A DNA stretch of 44,813 bases from Microcaldota archaeon (lineage in GTDB: Archaea; Micrarchaeota; Micrarchaeia; Micrarchaeales; Micrarchaeaceae), in NCBI GenBank assembly GCA_027339055.1, contig DAHWRK010000004.1, forward strand, positions 1-44,813, in the 5' to 3' direction. Made by a program: the position numbers and the translations under genes. Positions 33,724-41,671 of this stretch are shown piece by piece. The notes under the pieces are model-generated. The model saw only the letters and a list, made by a program, of their open reading frames with translations. It had not been told where the DNA came from and did not search any database. How positions within the stretch are numbered: position 1 is the stretch's first letter; every line of letters begins with the position of its first letter.

Positions 33724-34271
33724 TGAGCAGCACCCTCTACGGTTACGTTGAATTCCTTTTTCAAGTATGATTTAAGCTCCTCTTTCGGTATGCGCCTGTG
33801 CGCCCTCTTTATGGTGCCGTTTGCATGCTTCTTAAGCTCGGTCCTTAGCCCGGGCCTCTTGAACGATACGTTGACGTTCATCCCAAGCATGCCTATAACC
33901 GGGTCGTACTTTATCCCGTTTATGTCTATGTATTCCTTTATGCCGAAGTTCACCGTGTTGTCCTGTATGCTGCGCTCGGCTACCTTGTTGCCTACGGCCT
34001 CGAACAGCCTCTTCGCGAGCTTTCTTGCAGGCTCGTTCCTGACTGTTACGAATGAGCCTATCTTGGCGCCTTTTGATATTTTGAATGACGGTATCCTTTT
34101 TGTTGATATGGAATCCGCCGGCTTGAAGCCTGATATCTGCTGCAGCAGCCTCTTGGCATTTGACTGCTGCTTGTCGTCGTTTCCCGTGCCTATGTTTATC
34201 ACGAGCTTGTTTATCCTTATGTGCCTCATTGGGTTGTCCTGCTTTCCTGCTCCCGTTTCTTTTGCTGCCAT
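33720..34271 (-). CDS. rpl5: Ribosomal protein uL5
   Basis: The product is 183 residues from the ATG at 34271 (a TTG at 34280 overlapping the eS4 stop is an alternative). It carries MRHIRINKLVINIGTGND and FGIKEYIDINGIKYDP, the 5S rRNA-binding uL5 signatures. It forms the central-protuberance contact with the small subunit. It precedes uS14 with a 4-nt overlap. Confidence 0.96.
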   Translation of the reverse strand: MAAKETGAGKQDNPMRHIRINKLVINIGTGNDDKQQSNAKRLLQQISGFKPADSISTKRIPSFKISKGAKIGSFVTVRNEPARKLAKRLFEAVGNKVAERSIQDNTVNFGIKEYIDINGIKYDPVIGMLGMNVNVSFKRPGLRTELKKHANGTIKRAHRRIPKEELKSYLKKEFNVTVEGAAQ

Positions 34272-34276
34272 CGGAA

Positions 34277-34960
34277 TCAACCTATAACTATGAGGTTCTC
34301 GACTAGGGTGTCGAATTTCTCCCCGTTCTCCTGCTCGACCGTAGCCGCTGCTCCAGTATGCATGGTTCCCTTTGCCATGTTGGCAATCTTGCCTTTGGCT
34401 CCTACGTGTACACCATCAATGACCATGCATTTTGCACCCGCCTTCAGCGGGAAATGCTGCTTCACCTCGTTGGATTCTGAAAGTGCGATTGTGTCGCCGA
34501 CCTTCACGTCCTTGTTTGGCGAAGGTATTATGCTGCCATCGTGAAGCTTGAGCATGAGCTTGTTGCTCTTGTATAGGTACTTGCCCGTGACCTTGGCGTT
34601 CCTTTCCGGCTGGCCCTTCTGTTCTTCAAGCACTGCCTGGCCGTGATTGTTTATGCTTATCGAAAATTTCTTGCCGATGGTGCCTATGCTTATTATGTCG
34701 TTGAGGCCCACCGGATATTTCGGGTCCTTTACCTTTGCGCCGTTGACGGCTATCTGCATGTTTTTTATAGACTTTACGGCCTCTGCAGTACCTGCAAAAA
34801 GCGATGTCTTCTTTATAATTGTCTGCAGAGGAACGGACTTTTCGAAGCTATGCCTGCCGGACCTCTGCTTTGCCGTATACTTGTTGCCTTTCTTTGCAAC
34901 CCCGAAGAACTTTGGTGCATTGAGCGACTTTATGTGCCTATTATTCCCTTTGTTTGCCAT
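34277..34960 (-). CDS. rps4e: Ribosomal protein eS4
   Basis: This 227-residue archaeal/eukaryotic small-subunit protein has HIKSLNAPKFFGVAKK at the N-terminus, an S4-like RNA-binding segment (VPLQTIIKK), and a KOW motif near the C-terminus (MVIDGVHVGAKGKIA). It overlaps the end of uL24 by 20 nt, and the uL5 gene overlaps or abuts its stop. Confidence 0.96.
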   Translation of the reverse strand: MANKGNNRHIKSLNAPKFFGVAKKGNKYTAKQRSGRHSFEKSVPLQTIIKKTSLFAGTAEAVKSIKNMQIAVNGAKVKDPKYPVGLNDIISIGTIGKKFSISINNHGQAVLEEQKGQPERNAKVTGKYLYKSNKLMLKLHDGSIIPSPNKDVKVGDTIALSESNEVKQHFPLKAGAKCMVIDGVHVGAKGKIANMAKGTMHTGAAATVEQENGEKFDTLVENLIVIG

Positions 34961-35372
34961 TTTGAATCACGTCTTTTGCTTCCACGCTGGGCGTTGCGCT
35001 TGTAGTGGGAGCGACTTTTAATTTTTGAGCCCTTTTCTTGTCCGACAGGTTCAGATCGGTTATGTAAACGTTGCTTATGCTTACAAATACTGGCTTCTCC
35101 TTGCCTTTTACGTCCTTCCTGTTCATCGAGTCTATAGAGAGCTTTCCCTTTCTCAGGTCCACGTTGACGACCTTTCCAGTGGTTCCTTTCTTCTTTCCCG
35201 AGACCAGCTTTACGGTGTCGCCCTTCGACACTTGTATCGACCTTTTTGCTATCTTTAGCTTTTGCCTGAGCTCCTTGCTTATATGGGCATGCGCCATGTG
35301 CTGCATCTGGTGCAGCGGCGCGGCATGCCTGAATTTCCTCTGCTTTCTTGGCTTGCTGCTTTTGATCATCAT
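34941..35372 (-). CDS. rpl24: Ribosomal protein uL24
   Basis: This 143-residue protein starts with basic KPRKQRKFRHAAPLHQM. The KOW motif is GDTVKLVSGKKKGTTGKVV (about 51-69), followed by the NVYITDLNLSDKKR end of the core. The ~25-residue tail, rich in Thr/Ser/Ala and ending KQRE, is an extension. It initiates 23S rRNA assembly. The ATG at 35372 overlaps the uL14 stop. Confidence 0.96.
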   Translation of the reverse strand: MMIKSSKPRKQRKFRHAAPLHQMQHMAHAHISKELRQKLKIAKRSIQVSKGDTVKLVSGKKKGTTGKVVNVDLRKGKLSIDSMNRKDVKGKEKPVFVSISNVYITDLNLSDKKRAQKLKVAPTTSATPSVEAKDVIQNGKQRE

Positions 35373-35767
35373 ACCACTCTTGAAGCTATGCCTGCCAGCT
35401 TTATGTACCTTTCAACGACTTCCCTTGCCATGGCCCCCTTTACCTCAGTGGCTATCGGAAGATTGGTGTCGTTTATGAGTATTGCTGCGTTGTCTTCGAA
35501 CCTGATTCTCATGCCGTTGGCGCGCCTTATTGGCTGCCTCTGCCTTATTATGACTGCCCTGACCTTCTTTTTTATGTATTGCGGAGAGCCGCTCTTGACG
35601 CTTGCCAAGACTATGTCCCCTATGCCGTTGCTTGCCATTCTCTTGTGGGCGCCAGACTTTCCTATTTTGTTTATTATCATTAGCGTCTTGGCGCCGCTGT
35701 TATCCGCGCATGTAAGTATGCTGCCCGGAACCAATGTTTTTGATATGTTAGTAGTAATGCCTTTCAT
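35369..35767 (-). CDS. rpl14: Ribosomal protein uL14
   Basis: The product is 132 residues from the ATG at 35767, which has GGTG 8 nt upstream; the upstream GTG at 35776 is less suitable. The family signature GSILTCADNSGAKTLMII and the KKKVRAVIIRQRQPIRR segment are clear. It lies at the subunit interface next to eL19/eL24-type partners. It is the second gene of the cluster after uS17. Confidence 0.96.
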   Translation of the reverse strand: MKGITTNISKTLVPGSILTCADNSGAKTLMIINKIGKSGAHKRMASNGIGDIVLASVKSGSPQYIKKKVRAVIIRQRQPIRRANGMRIRFEDNAAILINDTNLPIATEVKGAMAREVVERYIKLAGIASRVV

Positions 35768-35768
35768 T

Positions 35769-36065
35769 TCAAGCACCTGATTTCTTTACTATCTTAGTGA
35801 CAACGAAGGATTTCGTTTTGCTAAGCCTCCTGCAGCTTTCGACAATTACGGTATCTCCGGCCTTTGCCCCTATGCACTGCGAATTGTAGGCAGGTATGCG
35901 CGATGACTTCCTAAGCGAACGCTCGTATTTCTTCAGGAAGGTCGTATATGGCCTTTCGACTATCACTGTTTTGGCAGCCTTGTCGCTGACTACGACAGCC
36001 TCTATGCTGCTGCCGTGTGTCTTGACGCTGCCGTGTATCGGGCATTTAGGGTCTTCGCATTCCAA
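35769..36065 (-). CDS. rps17: Ribosomal protein uS17
   Basis: This 98-residue OB-fold primary 16S rRNA-binding protein has the archaeal N-terminal CEDPKCPIHG segment, then VVVSDKAAKTVIVERPYTTF, and ends GDTVIVESCRRLSKTKSFVV. It is the first ribosomal gene after a 129-nt gap that contains a TATA-like box. Confidence 0.96.
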   Translation of the reverse strand: MECEDPKCPIHGSVKTHGSSIEAVVVSDKAAKTVIVERPYTTFLKKYERSLRKSSRIPAYNSQCIGAKAGDTVIVESCRRLSKTKSFVVTKIVKKSGA

Positions 36066-36180
36066 TTAATCACTCTGCAAACTTTTAAAGGCACGAATAA
36101 GGGTGCCGCCGTAGCAGTTGGCCCGGGCAAAAAAAGCCAAGAGCCGAAAAGCAATAAAATTGCAGTTAATTATTAGATGT

Positions 36181-36192
36181 ATAATATATAAA
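36181..36192 (-). promoter_or_regulatory. Putative promoter of the uS17-uS5 operon
   Basis: On the minus strand TTTATATATTAT follows directly after the Rpp29 stop, giving initiation near 36157 and a leader of about 90 nt before uS17. A leader that long is unusual in archaea and could carry autoregulation. Another AT-rich element at 36077-36084 is too close to the ATG to be the main TATA box. Confidence 0.45.
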
Positions 36193-36194
36193 AA

Positions 36195-36527
36195 TCATAC
36201 GCTTCGGGCCTTGTAGAACTTAAGACCCTTGCTTATGCGCTCATGGGGCCTGAAATTTATCTCTTTTCCGTCGACAATGAAGCTTCTCCTGCCATATCTG
36301 AACGCGAAAACCGTTCCGACTTTCGGCACCCTCACCGTTTTATCTGATTTTTTAATTACAAGGGTTGACTTTGTTTCGTCTATGACCGTGCCGGATATGC
36401 CTTCCCTGTTTGAATCATCCGAACTTTTGATGCTTACCCTGAGCCCTATCAGCTCCTGTAGCACTATGTTCTTGTTGCTGTATTCAGGTTCCAAGGCTTT
36501 CTCAGGGCTTCTTTTGGGACTCTTCAA
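36195..36527 (-). CDS. rnp1: RNase P protein component 1 (Rpp29/Pop4)
   Basis: This 110-residue protein has an Sm-like barrel: LQELIGLRVSIKSS, then GISGTVIDETKSTLVIKK and VPKVGTVFAFRYG, matching archaeal Rpp29. It binds the RNase P RNA specificity domain with Rpp21. The start is a TTG at 36527 with GGTG 7 nt upstream; no in-frame ATG lies nearby. The gene is usually found between uL29/SUI1 and uS17; here only the uS17 side is kept. Confidence 0.93.
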   Translation of the reverse strand: MKSPKRSPEKALEPEYSNKNIVLQELIGLRVSIKSSDDSNREGISGTVIDETKSTLVIKKSDKTVRVPKVGTVFAFRYGRRSFIVDGKEINFRPHERISKGLKFYKARSV

Positions 36528-36553
36528 GCAAGCACCGCAGGGCTTAATTGGGA

Positions 36554-37174
36554 TTATTCCCTTTTAAACCTGAGCCTGAGCTTGAGGTATTCGATTTCGT
36601 TGCTTTTCCTCAGCTTTTCTATATAGCTCATTAAAGAATCAAATAAGCCATCTTCGTAAGCGCGGGACATGCCCATATAAGAGTCAATCTGTTTCCTTTT
36701 GTCTACATCAAGCGTGCTGTTTGGTATAAGGTCATGCTTCAATTTTGTTGTCATCTGCAGCGTGTAATTGGCGATATAGTCTGCCTTGTATCTGGCCTCT
36801 TTTATCTGTTCAAGCTTTGATGTGGAGTAAACGCGGGAATCCTTTCGCAGACGTTTTAGGTATTTGAGCATATCTTTGTAGTCGTCGCGAAATTCAGAGC
36901 GATTTAGGGCCTTGTACATCAGGCGCAGCGAGCCGATTTCGTATCCCAGCCTGCTGAATTCAAAGTCGCGAAGCTTGATGAAAGCGTTTATGCCTTCTGG
37001 TTCGGATTCGACTTCGGCCATTCCCCTCCTTAGCTTTTTCAGGCCTGCGCCCCTAAGCTCGGATATTGATTCGTTTGTAGCCAAAGCCACGTCTACAAAA
37101 TAGGACAGCAGCTCCTCTGCCTTTTTTATGTCTACAATCTTTGCGCTTGCTGCGTTTTTTCTAGTAAATGCCAT
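36554..37174 (-). CDS. Hypothetical helical protein upstream of Rpp29
   Basis: This 206-residue protein is not recognised. It is strongly helical and charged from about residue 15 to the end, with repeated Leu/Tyr/Arg heptad-like spacing and no membrane segments. The Arg-rich end (LKLRLRFKRE) could bind RNA. A TATA-like CTTAAATA (37197-37204) centred 27 nt before the ATG indicates a leaderless transcript. Rpp29 starts 26 nt after it, so the two form an operon; a link to RNA processing is conceivable but unproven. Confidence 0.7.
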   Translation of the reverse strand: MAFTRKNAASAKIVDIKKAEELLSYFVDVALATNESISELRGAGLKKLRRGMAEVESEPEGINAFIKLRDFEFSRLGYEIGSLRLMYKALNRSEFRDDYKDMLKYLKRLRKDSRVYSTSKLEQIKEARYKADYIANYTLQMTTKLKHDLIPNSTLDVDKRKQIDSYMGMSRAYEDGLFDSLMSYIEKLRKSNEIEYLKLRLRFKRE

Positions 37175-37196
37175 GGTATAATATGCGTGTTTCCAG

Positions 37197-37204
37197 ATAT
37201 TTAA
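37197..37204 (-). promoter_or_regulatory. TATA box of the hypothetical-rnp1 operon (leaderless)
   Basis: TTAAATAT on the minus strand is centred about 27 nt before the ATG at 37174, ideal spacing for an archaeal leaderless start. Confidence 0.5.
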
Positions 37205-37274
37205 GCATTTATAGGATTAGGACAAAGTCGCAAGTTTTATATATTATGGAAAGTAACCGGTGCAGCAGTATTGG

Positions 37275-37829
37275 TCATACCCTATTTATCGAAGATCCTG
37301 AAACCCTGAAGTACTTGATTTTTTGGCCCGGAAGGCCGCTTTTTGCGTGCATTATGTTTTCAATCTTGTCTTCGTAGAACTCTATATCGTCATACTTCTT
37401 AGAAATCTTGCTCAATACCCCAAGCTTCCATTCTTCGTCGTGGCCGAAAAGATATTTCATTGGCCTGAAGATAAGCCGGTCAAACTCGAGGCCGCTGGAT
37501 GCGATAAGAGACCTTATAGTTTTGGAATCCTCCTTTGTCCTGGCAGTCAACAATATCAGCTCTGCATCGCTCTTCTTGAGCTTTCTTATCATAAATGTAT
37601 TGGGCCTGCTTTTCCCGTGGTATTTTTCGAATCCGAGCCTGTAGATTCTGTGCTTTTCTGGCTTCGAGAGGGACCTTATCTCCTCGATTGGCATGCGCCT
37701 GCCGTAGATGGACTTCGAAGCTATAATTGTGCATTCATCTGTGAAAAACAGCGTGTTGTCAAAATCCACCACTGCAGCGCTTCTGCGAGTTGGTTTTTTT
37801 ACCGTGGGAATTTTTTGCTTCAAGCTCAT
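37275..37829 (-). CDS. HAD-superfamily phosphatase-like protein
   Basis: The product is 184 residues from the ATG at 37829. HAD motif I is VVDFDNTLFF (nucleophile Asp and general acid Asp, about 20-29), motif II is ILLTART (about 98-104), motif III is Lys in EWKLGVLSK (about 138), and motif IV is EFYEDKIEN (about 153-160). The overall look resembles the phosphatase half of polynucleotide kinase/phosphatases. All four catalytic motifs are present, so it is probably active; the substrate is unknown. The ATG overlaps the stop of the ParB-like gene (TGATG), implying coupled function. Confidence 0.83.
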   Translation of the reverse strand: MSLKQKIPTVKKPTRRSAAVVDFDNTLFFTDECTIIASKSIYGRRMPIEEIRSLSKPEKHRIYRLGFEKYHGKSRPNTFMIRKLKKSDAELILLTARTKEDSKTIRSLIASSGLEFDRLIFRPMKYLFGHDEEWKLGVLSKISKKYDDIEFYEDKIENIMHAKSGLPGQKIKYFRVSGSSINRV

Positions 37830-38689
37830 CACGAATCTATGCCGAACTGCTTAAGCTCGGAATTTGCTGCTGGAGTATAACCTGGATACCTGTCTTCCGG
37901 TTTGGGCTTTTCTTTTGACATTACCATCATGCCGAATCGCACGGGTATGTTGGTAGGCAGCTCGGTCTGGTTGCTTATTGTTATGGCATTGAATTTTTTG
38001 TTCAGCAGATATGCCAGATATGTCCTGTGGGTGCCGTCTTTAACCGTCCTGACCGTATCGCTTTTTGATATCGTATTTTTTATATCTGCAAGGGCGCTTA
38101 CCATGTCAAATTCGACCGTGCCTTCAACGCCTTTTATCTTTATGGCGTCGCCTTTGGCAATTCTTTCTTCTACTATCTTGATTGGCCCTTCGAGATCCTT
38201 GGACCTGTAGTCTATTACTACTGGCGGCACGAGTATGGAGGCATAGGTTTTCCCGCCAAAATTTGCTTTTATTGCGTAGCTGCAGCCCTCTGAATATGCG
38301 GTTGCACCAACGTTATTAAGAAATATGTCCCTTTTCTCAGATTCGGCAAGCTTGTCTACGCTTATGAATGTCTGTATTCCGTATATGCTGTCTGCATTAT
38401 GCCGCTCTACAGAAAAGTGCGCATCCTTATACACCTGATTTCCGGATTTGTCCCTTGCACGCCTGAGCATGGAGAACAATTCTTCGTTTTCTATTTCGTG
38501 CACTTCGTAGCTTTTGTCATTAGCTCCGGAAAGTCCGGCGAGATCCCTTAGGGCGATTATGTAGTCCGAGTCTTTCAGAAACCCTGCCATTTTCGGCGAG
38601 GTTAAGCTTAATTTTCCAAGAAGCTGGCCAGAATCAATCCTGAATTTTAGGCTTGATTCCTGCACATTAGCGTATTTGTATGCAGGCAC
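37829..38689 (-). CDS. ParB/SerK-fold protein with DGTHR motif
   Basis: This 286-residue protein starts with GTG at 38689 (GGTG ribosome binding site upstream). The C-terminal third contains a ParB/sulfiredoxin-like core: GTVEFDMVSALADIKN, then VRTVKDGTHRTYLAYLLNKKFNAITI (about 213-238). The DG-x-H-R motif binds nucleotide in ParB/Noc CTPases, sulfiredoxin and the archaeal ADP-dependent serine kinase SerK. The N-terminal ~170 residues are not recognised. There is no DNA-binding HTH as in chromosomal ParB. The overlap with a HAD phosphatase suggests a small-molecule or nucleic-acid kinase/phosphatase pair, not chromosome partition. The fold is inferred from the motif. Confidence 0.6.
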   Translation of the reverse strand: MPAYKYANVQESSLKFRIDSGQLLGKLSLTSPKMAGFLKDSDYIIALRDLAGLSGANDKSYEVHEIENEELFSMLRRARDKSGNQVYKDAHFSVERHNADSIYGIQTFISVDKLAESEKRDIFLNNVGATAYSEGCSYAIKANFGGKTYASILVPPVVIDYRSKDLEGPIKIVEERIAKGDAIKIKGVEGTVEFDMVSALADIKNTISKSDTVRTVKDGTHRTYLAYLLNKKFNAITISNQTELPTNIPVRFGMMVMSKEKPKPEDRYPGYTPAANSELKQFGIDS

Positions 38690-38742
38690 ATTGACACCGT
38701 AGCAATTTCCCTAATTTTAATATATATAGTTTTCTGATTTTT

Positions 38743-39063
38743 TCATAAGCCGTTGGAGCTTACAAAATCTGTGATGTAGGGTATTTTGACATCGTTGCCC
38801 ATATATGCCTCTAAGCCGACATAAATGCCGTATAGCCATATGAGAAGCCCGATTATGCCGGCTATATATGGCACAAGGAAGAGCACCGCTTCTACAACGA
38901 TTATTATTACGCCAAGTATTATTGCCTGCTCCGAGTGGAGCTTGAGCTGCTTGTTGCCCTTGGAGAAAAACAGGTATATTATAGCCCCGGATATTATCGT
39001 GAAGACATAAGCCAGAAGGTACAATATCCGGTCGTTTTCCATCTGCTGTTTCGATTTTGACAT
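38743..39063 (-). CDS. Small membrane protein, DUF4870/Tic20-like
   Basis: The product is 106 residues from the ATG at 39063, with GGTG 6 nt upstream. Three hydrophobic segments (about 10-30, 42-65 and 66-85) and the short motif LKLHSEQAIILGV after the first helix match DUF4870-type proteins. The C-terminus is soluble and ends SSNGL. It follows the DUF373 gene by 28 nt and is likely in the same transcript. The function of the family is unknown. Confidence 0.75.
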   Translation of the reverse strand: MSKSKQQMENDRILYLLAYVFTIISGAIIYLFFSKGNKQLKLHSEQAIILGVIIIVVEAVLFLVPYIAGIIGLLIWLYGIYVGLEAYMGNDVKIPYITDFVSSNGL

Positions 39064-39091
39064 TAAATACACCAATTGAACCGCATGCCAT

Positions 39092-40312
39092 TTACCTTAT
39101 TATTATCTTGTCCGAAACGCTCGTTATCCTGTCGATGTCAAACCTGAGCGTTGAGCCGTATTCGGTCTTTACCATCATGTAGCCCCGCTTCGAATCTATG
39201 CTCGTAACCTTGCCTATGTATGCTCCTATGTCGTTTATCACGTTCTTGTCTTTGAGCCTTGCCTTCCTTACGGCATGCTTCTTGAGCATCGCGCTTGAAT
39301 ATGATATTACATATCCCAGTATTATCATCATGACGCTGAAGACCAGGAGCTGGTAGAAGTATATCTGCCCTATGAACCATGCGGATACCAAATATATCAG
39401 GGCCAGCGTCACTAGTGTATAGCCCATGTAGGTTCCCTGGTTTATGGCCCTATACTTGTAGTGCCTGCTCTCTAGGTCTATCATCCTGCCTATCAGGTAT
39501 AGCACAAGGCTCACGGGAAGCAGCAGCAAAAGATTTTCAATGGCGTAGGAAACCTGCGTCAGCGGATCCTTTGTTACCGTAAGCGAATGCGCATAGCCAC
39601 CATATCCCAGCACTATGCTTATTATGAAGAACAATAGCGAAGCCATGTAGAGCGTGAATGTCACCCTGCTGACGCTTGAGCCTAGTCCTTTTACCGAAGA
39701 TATGAAATAATCCTCGAGGCCGAAGCCCTTGATTAGAAGGTACAGCCCTATGAGCGCGACAGGGAACTGCCAGCCCAGGCTGAGGTAATAGCTTATTGCA
39801 AACAGTAGCAAAAGCACGGCAGGTATTCCGAAGACCGCCCTTGCGTAATGCGGCTCCTTGAGCTTCTCTATTATGGTGAAATATGTATTCTCCAGCTGCT
39901 CTGCCTGCTTCATCCTGACCAGGTCTACGCTGTTGACCTTTAGCCTGCTCTTGAGAAGAGGAAGCACGCGCTGGTCGCTTGCGCCGTCGGTAACAAGCAC
40001 GCACGCATCTGGCCTGAACCTTTCCATCAGGAGGTCTATCTGCCTGGAAAGCTCATTGTCGGCCTGGAAGCCTTCGTCCTCGGCGCCGGTTATCGTTGCG
40101 ACCCTCACTGAATACTTTTGGGCCTTGAGCTCGTCGTATTTCTTTACCGCCTCAAACATTGTATTGGCGTCTGTCTCCTGCGGGTCTGCCAGCGCCAGCT
40201 TGGTCGCTGCCCTTATTATCTCGTTTCTCCCTATTACGGGCCCGCTTATCTTTGTCTTCCTGTAGAGGTCGTTGTCTATGTCTACAGCAAGCACAAGGAG
40301 CCTTTCAGCCAT
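39092..40312 (-). CDS. DUF373 family membrane protein
   Basis: This 406-residue protein has an N-terminal soluble domain (about 1-150) with VLAVDIDNDL, AEDEGFQADNEL and the conserved CVLVTDGASDQRVLPLL. Then come about six membrane helices (about 160-345) and a C-terminal KOW/OB-like beta domain (about 360-406, with IGAYIGKVTSIDSKRGYMMV). This matches archaeal DUF373 (COG2237), a broadly conserved archaeal family of unknown function. The AVDIDNDL start and the TDG loop recall nucleotide- or metal-binding folds, but no activity is established. Confidence 0.9.
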   Translation of the reverse strand: MAERLLVLAVDIDNDLYRKTKISGPVIGRNEIIRAATKLALADPQETDANTMFEAVKKYDELKAQKYSVRVATITGAEDEGFQADNELSRQIDLLMERFRPDACVLVTDGASDQRVLPLLKSRLKVNSVDLVRMKQAEQLENTYFTIIEKLKEPHYARAVFGIPAVLLLLFAISYYLSLGWQFPVALIGLYLLIKGFGLEDYFISSVKGLGSSVSRVTFTLYMASLLFFIISIVLGYGGYAHSLTVTKDPLTQVSYAIENLLLLLPVSLVLYLIGRMIDLESRHYKYRAINQGTYMGYTLVTLALIYLVSAWFIGQIYFYQLLVFSVMMIILGYVISYSSAMLKKHAVRKARLKDKNVINDIGAYIGKVTSIDSKRGYMMVKTEYGSTLRFDIDRITSVSDKIIIR

Positions 40313-40378
40313 ATTATCATTAAAAATATGGAGTAAAGCAATTAAAAAACTATATCATTGGCCGCTTGGAATGCCGAA

Positions 40379-41530
40379 TTAGGGAAGCTTTGCAACACCT
40401 TTGAGAAGCAAGTACATGGCAGCATAGTTTGGCAGCACTGCCTTCTTGTTTTCGAAAGGCCCATATTCCATTCCATTCATTGTGAGCTTTTCCTTTGTGT
40501 CTGCCACCACTAGCGTTTCGCCCTTCTCGAAGGCTATGCAATCTTTCATCGGGTCAAACCTCTCGAAAGCAGATACGCTTTCTACGGATTTTGCCACCAG
40601 GCCCGTGCCTCCGTGCAGCGTGTCGGTCATGCCTAGCAGGTGCTGCGGATTCTTGGTGACGTTGCTGTCTATCGAATCGCTCTGTTTTATCGTCATGCTC
40701 TCGGCCACCTTTCTCCAGAACTCATCCTTCTTCGGTATGCTGACCTTGTCCCAGTTCCCGGTTGTTATTCCTAGCACTATGCTTGGCTTGTTCAGATACA
40801 TCTTGCGAGCCATCTGCCTGGCAATGCCAAGAGCCTGCAGCTGCGTTTCGCCGGCGTTAAGAGCCGTTACAAGAGATCTGGCCATCCTGCCTCCCCACCC
40901 GGGGTCGTTCGGCTTCGGACCCTGCAGCCTTGAACTCTTGTCCGCTATGTTGGGAAAAAAGCTTTCCGGCTTCAGCCCTCTGCCGGTCACGTAGTCGCTT
41001 ATCTCGCTCCTGGATGCCTCGTCAAGGGTGAGTACCGACTCCGAGCCTATTATTATGTGGTAGCCCCTGTTGCCGCTGAAGTTTATCTTTATCTCCTTGT
41101 TAGAAAACCCGAAATCTGGAATCAGGAATTCCTCTATGAGCTTGAAGGCTTCGCGCTTGACGTCGTGAAGGCAGTTCGGGCACACCCAGGAAGTTCCGTG
41201 CCGCTTCTGGCACTCTAAGTGCAGATCCGAAGCGTCCAGGTCAAAAACCAGCTCGCTCCCGAGCCAGCCCTTGGTCTCCATTGGCCTGCCGGAAGGATTT
41301 TCATAGAATGCAGGAGATGCAGATATGAAAGCGGGTGAATTTGCGTCTATGTACCTGTTGAGCGACTCGGCGTTGTTGAAGGCCATGTGCCTCTTGGCTA
41401 TTTTCTTGTCGAATGTGCCAAACCCGAACTCTCTTTTCGTCAGATTGCTTATCGCGATAGGGTGCTTCCGGTAAAATTCTCTGAACATCGCCCTTGCCAG
41501 GCTCTGCACGCTTTGATCGATATCAGGCAT
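40379..41530 (-). CDS. priS: DNA primase catalytic small subunit
   Basis: This 383-residue archaeo-eukaryotic primase synthesises RNA or DNA primers for PolD. Catalytic Asp97 and Asp99 lie in ELVFDLDASDL, with zinc ligands Cys107, Cys117 and Cys120 (ECQKRHGTSWVCPNC), the SGNRGYHI motif at 152-159, and the third acidic residue region near DKVSIPKKDE-type sequence later. The length is slightly above the Pyrococcus protein. PriL is not in this window. A TATA-like box at 41551-41560 sits about 25 nt before the ATG. Confidence 0.96.
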   Translation of the reverse strand: MPDIDQSVQSLARAMFREFYRKHPIAISNLTKREFGFGTFDKKIAKRHMAFNNAESLNRYIDANSPAFISASPAFYENPSGRPMETKGWLGSELVFDLDASDLHLECQKRHGTSWVCPNCLHDVKREAFKLIEEFLIPDFGFSNKEIKINFSGNRGYHIIIGSESVLTLDEASRSEISDYVTGRGLKPESFFPNIADKSSRLQGPKPNDPGWGGRMARSLVTALNAGETQLQALGIARQMARKMYLNKPSIVLGITTGNWDKVSIPKKDEFWRKVAESMTIKQSDSIDSNVTKNPQHLLGMTDTLHGGTGLVAKSVESVSAFERFDPMKDCIAFEKGETLVVADTKEKLTMNGMEYGPFENKKAVLPNYAAMYLLLKGVAKLP

Positions 41531-41550
41531 AATATTGATTGCCTTTAGGT

Positions 41551-41560
41551 TTATTTATTG
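41551..41560 (-). promoter_or_regulatory. TATA box of priS (leaderless)
   Basis: CAATAAATAA on the minus strand is centred about 25 nt before the priS ATG at 41530. The remaining divergent gap to 41672 also has plus-strand AT-rich elements (41633-41641 and 41650-41659) for the HAD gene. Confidence 0.45.
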
Positions 41561-41671
41561 CTTGCCTTTGCCGTTATAACGCCGAAATGCGCAGCCAATA
41601 TGCACTTTGACGATAGACGTAGTGGCAGCAGTGCAATTTAAACCTGCATTAAAAATTACTTGCTGACCAAC

